DNA from: Gammaproteobacteria bacterium
Lineage (GTDB): Bacteria > Pseudomonadota > Gammaproteobacteria > Thiohalobacterales > Thiohalobacteraceae
DNA: 50,810 nt
NCBI GenBank assembly: GCA_016218375.1
Contig: JACREG010000071.1
Coordinates: forward strand, 1-50,810
Direction of reading: 5' to 3'
Position 1 is the first letter of the stretch. Each line of letters starts with the position of its first letter. Positions 1 through 7,662 of the stretch are shown in pieces. The notes beneath the pieces are model-generated. The model made no database searches. It was not told the origin of the DNA and worked only from the letters and a program-made list of their open reading frames with translations. Position numbers and translations under genes: made by a program.

Positions 1-478
1 AATGCAGCACAACTGCCAGCAACACCGCCACGGCGCCCAAACGGCCGTTCCCCAACGCGCCAAGTTCGTCGTTGAACAACAGCATCAGACCGCCGAGTCC
101 CAACAAGGCACCGCCGATACGTCCGGGCGTGAACAAACGCTCGCCCAACCACTGCACCGCCAACACACCCGTCACCACCGGCGTCAGTCCGAACAACACC
201 GACACCACGCCCGAAGGAATGTATTGCGCGCCCCAATACGTCGCCGTCATCGAACCGAACATGCCGATCCCGGCGATCACATAAGTGGCCAGCGCGCGAC
301 GGTCGCGCGGCATCGGCACGCTGAACAAGCCCATGAGCGCGAGACAGCACACGGCGCCCAGCAACATGCGCGCGCTGACGCCGAACAGAAATCCGCCGCC
401 CTCGGCGCTCCATTTGATCGCCAGCGGCGTCGTCGACCAGATCAGGATCACGCCTAAAAAGGCGGCCGGCACGGACAT
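1..478 (-). CDS. EamA/DMT-family permease, C-terminus cut by window edge
   Basis: Reading the minus strand from the ATG at 478 gives an open frame to base 1 with no stop, so only the N-terminal ~159 residues are present. The protein starts MSVPAAFLGVILIWSTTPLA and shows repeated hydrophobic segments with short charged loops. The N-terminal IWSTTPLAIKW stretch and the GVVSVLFGLTPVVTG stretch are typical of the ten-helix drug/metabolite transporter superfamily (EamA domain). Such permeases move small metabolites across the inner membrane; the substrate cannot be read from sequence. A terminator at 507-542 separates it from the mtn operon upstream on the same strand. The family call is fairly sure; the specific role is unknown. 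Confidence 0.8.
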   Translation of the reverse strand, partial: MSVPAAFLGVILIWSTTPLAIKWSAEGGGFLFGVSARMLLGAVCCLALMGLFSVPMPRDRRALATYVIAGIGMFGSMTATYWGAQYIPSGVVSVLFGLTPVVTGVLAVQWLGERLFTPGRIGGALLGLGGLMLLFNDELGALGNGRLGAVAVLLAVVLH

Positions 479-506
479 GACTGCTTCCTCTCGATGAAAC
501 CCGCAT

Positions 507-542
507 AAACAAAAAGGCCACAGATTGCGGGAATCTGTGGCC
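507..542 (-). terminator. Rho-independent terminator after the mtn operon region
   Basis: A perfect 11-bp inverted repeat (516-526 with 532-542, 5-nt loop) is followed on the minus strand by TTTTTGTTT (515-507). It would stop minus-strand transcription coming from mtnBDC, or from the short unit starting near 700, before the EamA gene. Confidence 0.8.
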
Positions 543-571
543 TGTGGAATCACGTGCTGCGTATTAAAAAA

Positions 572-670
572 TCAGTCGGCGTTCGAATTCCCCAGGCGCA
601 CAGGCAGGTGTCGCAGCCAGACGGCGCGTACCTGTTGCGGCAAACATTTAGCGATAGGGAAGGTAAACAT
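572..670 (-). CDS. Possible 32-residue small protein, or part of a small RNA
   Basis: A short frame begins MFTFPIAKCLPQQ and ends with TGA at 572. It lies between a sigma70-like promoter (677-706) and the terminator at 507-542, so a transcript of about 160 nt could be made independently of mtnC. The expected start of transcription falls about on the ATG, and there is no ribosome binding site. The stretch may therefore be a small RNA rather than a gene. I recognise no family. Confidence 0.2.
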   Translation of the reverse strand: MFTFPIAKCLPQQVRAVWLRHLPVRLGNSNAD

Positions 671-676
671 GGCTTG

Positions 677-706
677 AGTCTGCACCGACGTTAACACCCG
701 TGTCAA
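677..706 (-). promoter_or_regulatory. Candidate sigma70 promoter facing the 507-542 terminator
   Basis: On the minus strand a perfect TTGACA (706-701) is followed after 18 nt by CAGACT (682-677). The -10 is poor, so this is tentative. It would drive the short unit at 507-670. Confidence 0.35.
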
Positions 707-733
707 CCGGAAAACGCGCACATTGCCGTGGAG

Positions 734-760
734 GGTTCGCGGCCACAGGCCGCTCCTACA
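734..760. repeat. REP-like element A, half copy
   Basis: This 27-bp stretch reads on the minus strand TGTAGGAGCGGCCTGTGGCC followed by GCGAACC. The same TGTAGGAGCGGCC...GGCCGCGAAC unit occurs at 17765-17790 and as a full inverted pair at 37621-37690. It lies immediately after the mtnC stop codon. Confidence 0.7.
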
Positions 761-762
761 AC

Positions 763-1449
763 TCAAATCTCTATGGCGTCGAAGTCGCGCACCTGGCGGT
801 GCCGTGCGTTCTTATCCAATTCGCCGTCGCGCACCAGATGGATCGTCCGCATGCCGGCCGCTTGCGCTGCGTCCAGTTCTTCCACGATATCGGACAGAAA
901 CAGAATCTCGCCGGCCGGCAGTCCGATATCGGCGACGATGGCACGATAGGCATCCGCCTCGCGCTTGCCGCCGATATGCGTGTCGTAATAACCGGAAAAC
1001 AGCGGCGTCAGATCGCCGGCCTCGCTGTGACCGAACAGCAGTTTCTGCGCATACACCGAACCGGAGGAATACACATACAGTTTGATGCCGCGCGCAGACC
1101 AGGCGCGCAACTGCGCAGCGGCATCGGCGTAGATATGCCCTTTGAAATCGCCGTTGCGATAACCGGCTTCCCAGATCAGTCCTTGCAGGGACTTCAGCGG
1201 CGTGATCTTGCGGTCTTCGTCGATCCAGCGCTCCAGTTGCGCAACGATGTCCGCGTCATTCCCCGCATAGATCAGGCCTCCACCGGCCTCGCGCTTGGCA
1301 TCGTCCAATAGGACACGCACTTCGGGCTGCTGCGCATGGGCCGCGACATAACGCGCGAGATGCTGGCGCGCATAAGGAAACAGCACGTCTTTCACAAATG
1401 ACAGCGAACTTGTCGTGCCCTCGATGTCGGTAACGACAGCGAGAACCAT
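763..1449 (-). CDS. mtnC: Enolase-phosphatase E1 (methionine salvage)
   Basis: MtnC is a HAD-superfamily enzyme. It enolises 2,3-diketo-5-methylthiopentyl-1-phosphate and then removes the phosphate to give the acireductone used by MtnD. The 228-residue product begins [20 protein letters not shown], with the HAD nucleophile motif DIEGTT (D8, E10) in the form typical of E1 enzymes. A SSGS motif lies mid-protein and a [12 protein letters not shown] motif near the C-terminus. The length fits the family. The ATG at 1449 overlaps the TAA of mtnD by one base (TAATG), so translation is probably coupled. It is the last gene of mtnB-mtnD-mtnC. An open frame continues upstream of the ATG but overlaps mtnD and is not used. 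Confidence 0.95.
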   Translation of the reverse strand: MVLAVVTDIEGTTSSLSFVKDVLFPYARQHLARYVAAHAQQPEVRVLLDDAKREAGGGLIYAGNDADIVAQLERWIDEDRKITPLKSLQGLIWEAGYRNGDFKGHIYADAAAQLRAWSARGIKLYVYSSGSVYAQKLLFGHSEAGDLTPLFSGYYDTHIGGKREADAYRAIVADIGLPAGEILFLSDIVEELDAAQAAGMRTIHLVRDGELDKNARHRQVRDFDAIEI

Positions 1450-2000
1450 TAACAGAACTGCGTGCCGAACTTCGGATAATCGCCGGCGATGGCATCGCCT
1501 GTGTATTGCGCCACCCACCCTTCGGACGTGGTGAACAGACGAATACACTTGAAGTGCGGATTCTCGCCCATGTCGAACCAGTGCGGCGTATTGGCCGGCA
1601 CACTGATGAGATCGCCCTTCTCGCACAGCACGCCGTACACCTTGCCGCCGGTATGGATATAAAACAGCCCCTGGCCGTCGACGAAGAAGCGCACCTCGAA
1701 ATCGCTGTGGACATGCTCGTCGAGGAACTTGGCGCGCAGCGCGGCCTTGTCCGGATGGTTTGGATTGAGACTCACCACATCCACCGACTTGAAACCGTAT
1801 TCGTTCATCAGCGCATCGACCTGGGTCCGATACGCCCCGAGGATGTCGTCCTGGCTGGCATCGTCGCTCAGGGCACGCGCCGCCTGCCAACGCTCGAAGC
1901 GCACGCCCAGGGCGCCCAGGCGGCGGCCGATCTCGGCGCCGTCGGTCAGCACTTCGGTGGGATGGCGGTCGTGTTCGGTGAAGATGGTCAGTGTACTCAT
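1449..2000 (-). CDS. mtnD: Acireductone dioxygenase
   Basis: This cupin metalloenzyme oxidises acireductone to 2-keto-4-methylthiobutyrate and formate (iron form), the step before transamination to methionine. The 183-residue protein has the expected metal ligands: HVHSDFE gives H96, H98 and E102, and NTPHWF gives H140. The start [11 protein letters not shown] is chosen because its ATG overlaps the mtnB TGA (ATGA at 2000-1997). The frame extends 11 codons further upstream, but only into mtnB. It is the middle gene of the salvage operon. Confidence 0.96.
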   Translation of the reverse strand: MSTLTIFTEHDRHPTEVLTDGAEIGRRLGALGVRFERWQAARALSDDASQDDILGAYRTQVDALMNEYGFKSVDVVSLNPNHPDKAALRAKFLDEHVHSDFEVRFFVDGQGLFYIHTGGKVYGVLCEKGDLISVPANTPHWFDMGENPHFKCIRLFTTSEGWVAQYTGDAIAGDYPKFGTQFC

Positions 2001-2644
2001 GCGTTGCACGGCCCCCGTTCGCGTAATTCGCATTCAAACAGAAAGTCGAAGGCCTCGATATGGCGCAGCGTCTCCGCCATATCGCGCCCCCAGGCATACA
2101 GGCCGTGTCCGGCAATCAGATAACCGTGGATCGGCTCGTTCGCGTCCAACCAGGCATCGACCTTTGCCGCCAGACGCGGAATATCCTGATCGTTGGCGAA
2201 CACCGGCACGCGCAGGGAGGTTTCATGCGTCGTATTGCCGTGAAAGGCCTTGAGCAGTTCGTAACCCGCCAGCACCAGATCGTGCGCGCCGCCGCGCTGC
2301 ACCGCGCGCGAAATCAGCGTCGCGTTCACCGAATGCACATGCAGCACCGCACCGACTTCGGGATAACGCCGGTACAGTTGCGTGTGCAACAGCGTTTCGG
2401 CCGACGGCCGTTGATCACTGCCGACCGCGCGTCCCTGCATGTCCGCGCGCATGATACCGGCCTCGTCGAGTTTGCCCTTGTGCCGACCGGATACCGTCAA
2501 CGCGATTTCCGCCGCGGTCAGCCGCGCGGAAAAATTCCCGCTGGTCGCCGGCACCCAACCGCGCGCGTGCAGTTCGCGACCGGCTTCGATCAGAGCGCGC
2601 ACCTGCTGCTGCCAGAGGCTGTCATCGACGGGGGCGGAGAGCAT
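1997..2644 (-). CDS. mtnB: Methylthioribulose-1-phosphate dehydratase
   Basis: MtnB is a class II aldolase-fold zinc enzyme that dehydrates 5-methylthioribulose-1-phosphate, the substrate step before MtnC. The 215-residue protein shows [10 protein letters not shown] near residue 33, zinc-binding HVH (H102, H104) and [10 protein letters not shown] with a third histidine near H170. The start is the ATG at 2644 ([13 protein letters not shown]), matching family length; the frame runs upstream without a convincing start. It is the first gene of mtnBDC. The isomerase (MtnA) and phosphorylase (MtnP) genes are not in the window. Confidence 0.94.
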   Translation of the reverse strand: MLSAPVDDSLWQQQVRALIEAGRELHARGWVPATSGNFSARLTAAEIALTVSGRHKGKLDEAGIMRADMQGRAVGSDQRPSAETLLHTQLYRRYPEVGAVLHVHSVNATLISRAVQRGGAHDLVLAGYELLKAFHGNTTHETSLRVPVFANDQDIPRLAAKVDAWLDANEPIHGYLIAGHGLYAWGRDMAETLRHIEAFDFLFECELRERGPCNA

Positions 2645-2773
2645 CGCGGATACCTGCTGTGTATGAGGCGCAGATTGTAGGGCCAGGCTCCGGGAGGAAC
2701 AACTGAGCACACGCGACTGACTCGGCAGCCCAAAACTTGAATACCGTTGAGCGCCTCCTTGCCGTTGGGGGAT

Positions 2774-2809
2774 TGCCAAGGGGGAGTAGCGGAGCTCTCC
2801 CCCTTGGCA
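2774..2809. terminator. Strong hairpin between the ROK kinase and mtnB
   Basis: A perfect 12-bp inverted repeat (2774-2785 with 2798-2809) encloses a 12-nt loop. It lies just after the ROK kinase stop on the minus strand. There is no T-run on either side, so it may act as a terminator-like or mRNA-stabilising hairpin rather than a classic intrinsic terminator. Confidence 0.45.
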
Positions 2810-2848
2810 GTTAGCCCGCGCAGAACTTGTTCGAGCAGGGCGGAATAA

Positions 2849-3748
2849 TCATCCCGGCCATAACCACGCCGCGCCGCGCACGCCGCTGGAATCGCCGTGC
2901 TTGGGCGCAACCAGGCGCGTATCCACGCGATCGGAAAACACATAGGCGCCCCAGCGGCGCGGGATTTCGTGATACAGGGTCGGAATCTTGCCCATACCGC
3001 CGCCGAGCACGATCACGTCCGGGTCGAGGATGTTGATGATGTGCGCGAGCGATCGGGCCATGCGGTCGTAATAGCGTTCCAGCGCGGCGCGGCTGGCGAC
3101 CTCGCCATGCTCGGCGCGCGCGACGATACTCTCCGCGCTCAAGGTCTCGCCGGTGTGCTGTTTGAAATCGCGCGCCATGCCCGTGCCGGACAGATAGGTC
3201 TCGATGCAACCCTGCCTGCCGCAGTAACAATCCGGCCCCGGCAATTCGTTGGCATGCGGCCAGGGCAGCGGGTTATGTCCCCACTCGCCGGCAATCGCAT
3301 TCGGGCCGGTCAACACTTGGCGATCCACCACAATGCCCGCGCCGGTACCGGTGCCGACAATGACGCCGAACACCACGCTCGCCCCGGCCGCCGCACCGTC
3401 CACCGCCTCGGACAGCGCGAAACAATTGGCATCGTTGCCGATGCGCAGGGTGCGTCCGAGCCGCGCTTGCAGATCCGTCAACAAGGGCTGGCCGTTGAGA
3501 CAGACGGAATTGGAATTCTTCAGCAGCCCCGTCGCGCGCGAAATCGCCCCCGGCGTACCGATACCGACCGACAGGCCTGTGCGTCCCAAGCGCGTCTCGG
3601 CCGCCTCGACCAGACCCGCAACCGCCGCGACGATCGCGGCATAATCGCCCTGCGGCGTCGCCACCCGCTCGCGCAGCAACACCGTGCCGTCTTCTTCCAG
3701 GGCAATGATCTCGATCTTGGTGCCACCCAGATCCACACCGAGGCGCAT
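2849..3748 (-). CDS. ROK-family sugar kinase (fructokinase/GlcNAc kinase type)
   Basis: The 299-residue protein begins MRLGVDLGGTKIEIIALEED, the phosphate-1 motif of the ROK (repressor-ORF-kinase) fold. It has GIGTPGAIS near residue 62, IGNDANCFALSEA with the catalytic Asp near residue 105, GEWGHNPL, and the zinc site CYCGRQGCIE near residues 173-182. There is no N-terminal helix-turn-helix, so it is a kinase and not a repressor. Such enzymes phosphorylate fructose, mannose, glucose or N-acetylglucosamine with ATP; the exact sugar is not readable. A GGAGGA ribosome site precedes the ATG. It is transcribed away from sseA across a 61-bp gap. Confidence 0.92.
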   Translation of the reverse strand: MRLGVDLGGTKIEIIALEEDGTVLLRERVATPQGDYAAIVAAVAGLVEAAETRLGRTGLSVGIGTPGAISRATGLLKNSNSVCLNGQPLLTDLQARLGRTLRIGNDANCFALSEAVDGAAAGASVVFGVIVGTGTGAGIVVDRQVLTGPNAIAGEWGHNPLPWPHANELPGPDCYCGRQGCIETYLSGTGMARDFKQHTGETLSAESIVARAEHGEVASRAALERYYDRMARSLAHIINILDPDVIVLGGGMGKIPTLYHEIPRRWGAYVFSDRVDTRLVAPKHGDSSGVRGAAWLWPG

Positions 3749-3809
3749 GACTTTTCCTCCGTCGCGATGCGCGTATTATCTACCCTCCCGACCTGCATAA
3801 GGGTACACC
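3749..3809. promoter_or_regulatory. Divergent promoter region, ROK kinase / sseA
   Basis: This 61-bp gap separates two divergent starts. A TATTAT hexamer at 3774-3779 can serve as the -10 for the plus-strand gene; no clear -35 is seen. Confidence 0.3.
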
Positions 3810-4661
3810 ATGTCCGCCTCACCGCTGGTCTCGGCGGCCGAACTCGCCGAGCATCTCGACGACCCCGACTGGCGCATCATCGACTGCCGCTTCGATCTGA
3901 AGCAGCCCGACGCCGGCGAAGCCGCCTATCGCGAAGGCCATATCCCCGGCGCGCTGTACGCGCACCTCGACCGTGACCTGTCCGGCCCGATCACCCCCGC
4001 CAGCGGCCGCCATCCGCTGCCCGATCCGCATACCCTGTGCGCCACCTTTTCCCGCTGGGGCATCGATGCCGACACTCAAGTCATCTGCTACGACACCCAC
4101 GCCAACGCCTATGCCGGGCGATTGTGGTGGTTGTTGCGCTGGCTCGGTCACGAACGCCTCGCCGTGCTCGACGGCGGCATGAAAGCGTGGGAGAGCAGCA
4201 ACTATGCGTTCGACACAACAGTGCCTCAGATTGCAGCAACGGTATTCCGCGGCAACCCACGCAACGACATGCTCGTCACCACGCACGAGATCGCGGCACA
4301 GCTCGATAGCCATACACATTGCCTGATCGACGTGCGCACAGCGGAACGCTTCGCCGGCGAGAAAGAACTCCTCGACCCCGTCGCCGGCCACATCCCCGGC
4401 GCGCGCAACCTGCCCTACCAATCCAACCTGGATGCCGGCGATTGTTATCTGCCGCCGGAAGCGTTGAAGAAAATGTATCGCCGCGTGCTCGACGACATCG
4501 CACCCGATCACTGCATCGTCATGTGCGGCTCCGGCGTCACCGCCTGTCAGAGTTTGATTGCGCTGGAGCTCGCGGGGATGAGCGGCGCGAAACTGTATGC
4601 CGGTTCGTGGAGTGAATGGATTCGCGATTCGGCGCGAACGGTGGCGGTGGGCGGGAAATGA
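3810..4661 (+). CDS. sseA: 3-mercaptopyruvate sulfurtransferase (tandem rhodanese)
   Basis: The 283-residue protein has two rhodanese domains. The N-terminal inactive one (residues ~1-130) contains EGHIPGALYAHLDRDLSGP, and the C-terminal one (~150-283) carries the active loop CGSGVTA around C239. CG[S/T]GVTA is typical of 3-mercaptopyruvate sulfurtransferases, while thiosulfate rhodaneses usually have CRKG. The enzyme moves sulfur from mercaptopyruvate to thiols or cyanide in the cytoplasm. The ATG is 61 bp from the divergent ROK gene. It is the last ordinary gene before a lower-GC accessory patch. Confidence 0.93.
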   Translation: MSASPLVSAAELAEHLDDPDWRIIDCRFDLKQPDAGEAAYREGHIPGALYAHLDRDLSGPITPASGRHPLPDPHTLCATFSRWGIDADTQVICYDTHANAYAGRLWWLLRWLGHERLAVLDGGMKAWESSNYAFDTTVPQIAATVFRGNPRNDMLVTTHEIAAQLDSHTHCLIDVRTAERFAGEKELLDPVAGHIPGARNLPYQSNLDAGDCYLPPEALKKMYRRVLDDIAPDHCIVMCGSGVTACQSLIALELAGMSGAKLYAGSWSEWIRDSARTVAVGGK

Positions 4662-4785
4662 GGCCTTATTCAAAATACGGAATGTCCAAGAAGCGCCAGC
4701 AAGGCGGCCAAGCCCCATTCGGTTTTATCGGCTTCGCATGCCGGCACAGATCGCCGACACGACTTGCCACCTTCTGCAATAATCA

Positions 4786-5286
4786 ATGGCTTGCGACTTG
4801 ACCAAACCAAACCAGTTCCAGCGCGTTGCCTGCATAGCAGCCCTTAACAGTGCCCTCTTATCCGCCTGCGCGATTAACAATCACGGTTTTATCGCCGCGA
4901 AAATAACGGAAGGCGATGGTGCCATCGTGTACGAAACACATGCCCCGGGCCTGCATATTCGCACCACTGCGGAAGATTCTGGCGTAAGCTTCGGTTACTC
5001 GAAACGCACGTGCATTCTGGAGAAGAACAACGACAGCCCAATCCCCGGCTGGCACTACGTTAACATCCCCGAGAAACACGGCGACTGCCATGCCACGGAC
5101 AGATCGACCATTGGCATCGAACTGCGTCTCGGCGCACCGGAATTGTCATTATCCATCGGCGGCCGGTTCACTACCCAGATGGGTTACGCGGCCGAGTCCG
5201 ACGACAAGGACATGTATTTATTTTTCGATTCGACCAAGCCGGAAAAAACAAAACTGCGTTTATACCCCACCAGGAGAGACCCATGA
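4786..5286 (+). CDS. Hypothetical lipoprotein 1 of a three-lipoprotein cluster
   Basis: I do not recognise this 166-residue protein. It starts MACDLTKPNQFQRVACIAAL and has a short hydrophobic stretch ending in LLSAC, a plausible lipobox with C28 lipidated. The mature part contains VSFGYSKRTCILE and GIELRLGAPELSLSIGG. The VSFGYSKR block resembles VVIGYDRK and VNFGLERG in the next two genes, suggesting divergent paralogues. No good ribosome site precedes the ATG; a TTG at 4798 would give a cleaner signal peptide. The end overlaps the next gene by 4 bp (ATGA), so they are probably co-translated. Confidence 0.65.
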   Translation: MACDLTKPNQFQRVACIAALNSALLSACAINNHGFIAAKITEGDGAIVYETHAPGLHIRTTAEDSGVSFGYSKRTCILEKNNDSPIPGWHYVNIPEKHGDCHATDRSTIGIELRLGAPELSLSIGGRFTTQMGYAAESDDKDMYLFFDSTKPEKTKLRLYPTRRDP

Positions 5287-5636
5287 CACCCGGAAACATA
5301 CTCGCCTTCTCGGCACTATTGAGCCTGACCGGCTGCGCGACGCCAAACCACATGTTCGTCGCATCCGACAGCTCGATCGGCGTGAGTGGCAGCATAAACT
5401 CGACCCGCACCTCGGGCAAAGTGGTAATTGGCTATGACCGAAAATTTGTCGCCTACGTCCCGCAAAAATCAGATGATGCCGACGTCATGTCCGCATTCAA
5501 CTGCACTGAACTTAAAATCACCGGCATCACCGTTGAGAAGTTTTACGAACGACTGGCGACCGGAGAGGCCGCCGCATCGTTGGTGACACACCTGCCAGCC
5601 TCCGGGAAAGACAACGAATGCATTTACGCCCGATAA
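5283..5636 (+). CDS. Hypothetical lipoprotein 2 of the cluster
   Basis: This 117-residue protein begins MTPGNILAFSALLSLTGCAT, a textbook lipoprotein signal with lipobox LTGC (C18). A CAGGAGAG ribosome site lies just before the ATG. The mature region has KVVIGYDRKFVAYVPQK, matching the block seen in its neighbours, then MSAFNCTELKITG. Its start overlaps the preceding stop (ATGA). Localisation should be membrane-anchored and periplasm-facing. No named family is recognised. Confidence 0.72.
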   Translation: MTPGNILAFSALLSLTGCATPNHMFVASDSSIGVSGSINSTRTSGKVVIGYDRKFVAYVPQKSDDADVMSAFNCTELKITGITVEKFYERLATGEAAASLVTHLPASGKDNECIYAR

Positions 5637-5647
5637 GCATAAGGACC

Positions 5648-6271
5648 ATGGACAAACACATGAATACCACGCCCAACACCATCAAGACCATCACCCGATC
5701 CCTCGCCGCCATGACCTGTTCCCTCTTATTGGGCGCTTGCAGCAAAGCCCTGATTTACTCAGAAGGCACCAACGTCAGCATCGCGACCGTAAAGGTGAAC
5801 GACGACGCCGCAAAACCCCTCTCCGTCAACTTTGGCCTTGAGCGCGGCGTTGCCACCATCGCTCCTCCCAAGAAAACCAACGGCGAGGCCGTCAATATGA
5901 TCTCGGGCTTCAAACTGGAAAAAACAGGTGACGACATATCCGGAACCCTAACCATTAAAACCCAATTCGCCTCCGGCGGGGCAGGACTGGGCCTGGCGAC
6001 ACAGAACCCACAAGCCGCCGCACAGATCATGAATGTCACCAGCGTTGCACCCGACAGCGCCGACCTACGCTTGCGCAAAATCTACGCGGCCGAATTCATA
6101 AGAAAGTCCAACAATGCAACCGCTCTGAAAGCTGTCGCCGAACGCATGAACGTCAAGAATAATCGGCCAGACATCGTGCTATCGATCACAGACGCCTTGA
6201 ACAATGCGGACGCCAATCTTTTCAACACCTACGCCAGCATAATCAAAGAAGAACTCGGGAGCCCCTTCTGA
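5648..6271 (+). CDS. Hypothetical lipoprotein 3 of the cluster
   Basis: From the ATG at 5648 the product is 207 residues with a hydrophobic signal and lipobox LLGAC (C31). AAGGA lies only 2 nt before this ATG. The next ATG (5660, MNTTPN) is also possible and gives a shorter signal. The mature part begins SKALIYSEGTNVSIATVKVN and contains LSVNFGLERGVATIAPPKK, again the shared block of the three lipoproteins. A Gly/Ala-rich FASGGAGLGLATQNPQAAAQ segment follows. Its C-terminal half (~130-207) is charged and probably helical. The TGA overlaps the next ATG (TGATG). Confidence 0.72.
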   Translation: MDKHMNTTPNTIKTITRSLAAMTCSLLLGACSKALIYSEGTNVSIATVKVNDDAAKPLSVNFGLERGVATIAPPKKTNGEAVNMISGFKLEKTGDDISGTLTIKTQFASGGAGLGLATQNPQAAAQIMNVTSVAPDSADLRLRKIYAAEFIRKSNNATALKAVAERMNVKNNRPDIVLSITDALNNADANLFNTYASIIKEELGSPF

Positions 6272-6564
6272 TGGACACAACCTCCACATTTCCCATCGAC
6301 ATCAATATCGGCCTTGATGATCTGCGCAAAATCATCGAAGACAAAGAGACCTATGGCGGGCTCCTGGTGGCGATCAGCCCATATCAAGCCAGCAACACCT
6401 GGATCACCTACGCAAACACAACCCCACCAGGGAAAACCATCCTTCTAAAGGAAATCAATCCCGGCAACGCGCCGCCACATATCGCCGAACATACGCTAAT
6501 ATGCATCGGCGATTGTTTTATAGAGGGCACGGCAAAACGCATTGCCGCGTATCGTGCAAACTAA
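6271..6564 (+). CDS. Small hypothetical protein (97 aa) in the lipoprotein-peptidase operon
   Basis: The protein starts MDTTSTFPIDINIGLDDLRK and has no signal peptide or membrane segment, so it is likely cytoplasmic. Its ATG is inside the stop of the upstream lipoprotein gene, indicating translational coupling. I recognise no domain. Two cysteines occur in LICIGDCFIEG near the C-terminus. It sits between lipoprotein 3 and the M15 peptidase and is probably part of the same transcript. Confidence 0.6.
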   Translation: MDTTSTFPIDINIGLDDLRKIIEDKETYGGLLVAISPYQASNTWITYANTTPPGKTILLKEINPGNAPPHIAEHTLICIGDCFIEGTAKRIAAYRAN

Positions 6565-6608
6565 GTGGCGGCAACATTCGACACGCCAACCGGGCACAAG
6601 GAGGGAAT

Positions 6609-7076
6609 ATGGGACAATACAAACTCGGCAACAAATCCCTGAAAGAATTGACAGGCGTCCATCAAGATCTGGTGGCGGTGGTGAGCCGCACTATCGAACT
6701 AACCGTGCAGGACTTCGCGGTCCACGACGGCATACGCACCCTGGAAGAACAGCGGCGTCTGGTGGCCAGCGGCGCCTCCCAAACCCTCGACTCCAGACAC
6801 ATCACTGGACACGCCGTGGATCTTGTCCCCTACATCAACAACAAACTACGCTGGGAATGGGAACTCATCTACAAGATAGCCGATGCCGTGCGCGCGGCGG
6901 CAAAGGAACTTGGCACGCCCATCCGCTGGGGCGGCGCCTGGGATCTAACACTGACCGACACAGACGATGCCACGGAAGACCTGGTCGCAGACTACAGCGC
7001 CCGGCGACGTCAGGCCGGAAAGAAAGCATTTATAGACGGACCGCACTTCGAACTTCCCAAAATGCTGTACCCATAA
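6609..7076 (+). CDS. M15-family peptidoglycan peptidase, phage-endolysin type
   Basis: The 155-residue protein matches the compact M15 (VanY/L-Ala-D-Glu endopeptidase) enzymes of prophages. The zinc ligands are intact: SRHITGHAVD gives H64 and D71, and DGPHFELP gives H146. GIRTLEEQRRLVASGASQT upstream is also characteristic. These enzymes cut the peptide stems of peptidoglycan. There is no signal peptide, as in phage endolysins, so export would need a holin, a secretion system or lysis; none is seen here. A perfect AAGGAGG (6598-6604) lies 4 nt before the ATG. No other phage genes are near. It ends a run of lipoprotein genes, suggesting a domesticated or accessory role. Confidence 0.88.
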   Translation: MGQYKLGNKSLKELTGVHQDLVAVVSRTIELTVQDFAVHDGIRTLEEQRRLVASGASQTLDSRHITGHAVDLVPYINNKLRWEWELIYKIADAVRAAAKELGTPIRWGGAWDLTLTDTDDATEDLVADYSARRRQAGKKAFIDGPHFELPKMLYP

Positions 7077-7237
7077 ATCGAGATACGGGGGAAGGAGGAA
7101 TAACGGCACGATAACCGCGAAGGAAACACCTCGATCGATGCCGCAAGCCTATTCTCCTTCCCTCGGATTGCTACCGACAACCCTCTCGGCTTTGCTCGAA
7201 CCACACAAGGAATGCGTATCGATCCGGGAGCCGAACT

Positions 7238-7408
7238 GCCCTCACCCATCCAATACCCCCACGCCGCCATGCCTACAGCGTGGACGACTACTACCGCATG
7301 GCCGAAACCGGCATCCTGCGTGCGGGAGACCGAACGAATTGATCGAGGGAGGATCATCGACATAGCACCCATCGACAGTCGGCATGCAGCCGCCGTTGTA
7401 GGGGGCAG
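7238..7408 (+). pseudogene. Remnant of a Uma2-family endonuclease gene
   Basis: One frame reads YSVDDYYRMAETGILRAGDR (from 7274) and then hits TGA. The next frame gives ELIEG, and a third gives RIIDIAPIDSRHAAAV up to about 7396. Joined, these match the conserved N-terminus of Uma2-family (PD-(D/E)XK-like) proteins, which run DRVELIEGEIIDMAPIGSRHAAAV. At least two frameshifts are present and the remaining three quarters of the gene are missing. The coding region is replaced directly by the antitoxin gene downstream. Clearly non-functional. Confidence 0.7.
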
Positions 7409-7452
7409 TCGTGACTTTTGATGAGGACATCGATCCGGAGTATGTTCCAGTC

Positions 7453-7662
7453 ATGAACGCAAAACTCCATGAACTACCGTTGGCAGAGCGTATCCGCCTA
7501 GTCGAAGACCTGTGGGACAGCATTGCCTCGGATCAGAAGGCATTGCCGCTCACCCCCGAGCAGCAGGCCGAATTGGATCGGCGCTTGGACGCGTACGCGA
7601 ATGACGGCGACCCTGGGCGCTTGGCTGAAGACGTCATCGCGGACATACGCACGCGATTATGA
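7453..7662 (+). CDS. Addiction-module antitoxin (TIGR02574/RelB-like)
   Basis: From ATG 7453 the 69-residue product reads MNAKLHELPLAERIRLVEDL followed by WDSIA and a LTPEQQAELDRRLDAY segment. This is the signature of the small addiction-module component family that pairs with RelE/ParE toxins. A GTG at 7411 would add 14 residues and has a G-rich ribosome site; I prefer the ATG from family alignment. The stop overlaps the toxin start (ATGA), the usual coupling of such modules. It would bind and neutralise the toxin and repress its own promoter. It lies directly after the broken Uma2 gene. Confidence 0.8.
   Translation: MNAKLHELPLAERIRLVEDLWDSIASDQKALPLTPEQQAELDRRLDAYANDGDPGRLAEDVIADIRTRL

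Noticed and set aside
1-497. Plus-strand open frames over the EamA gene
   Set aside because: The minus strand carries a clear multi-helix permease; the plus frames are repetitive Gln/His/Arg shadow sequence.
580-620. A GTTCGAATTCC stretch that could be read as a tRNA T-loop
   Set aside because: No matching acceptor, D or anticodon arms can be formed around it.
6609-7076. The M15 peptidase as proof of a prophage
   Set aside because: No integrase, terminase, portal, tail or holin gene is near it, so a prophage cannot be claimed.
7138-7365. A 75-codon open frame starting MPQAYSPSLG
   Set aside because: Part of the same DNA encodes pieces of a Uma2 gene in other frames; this frame has no domain and no ribosome site.
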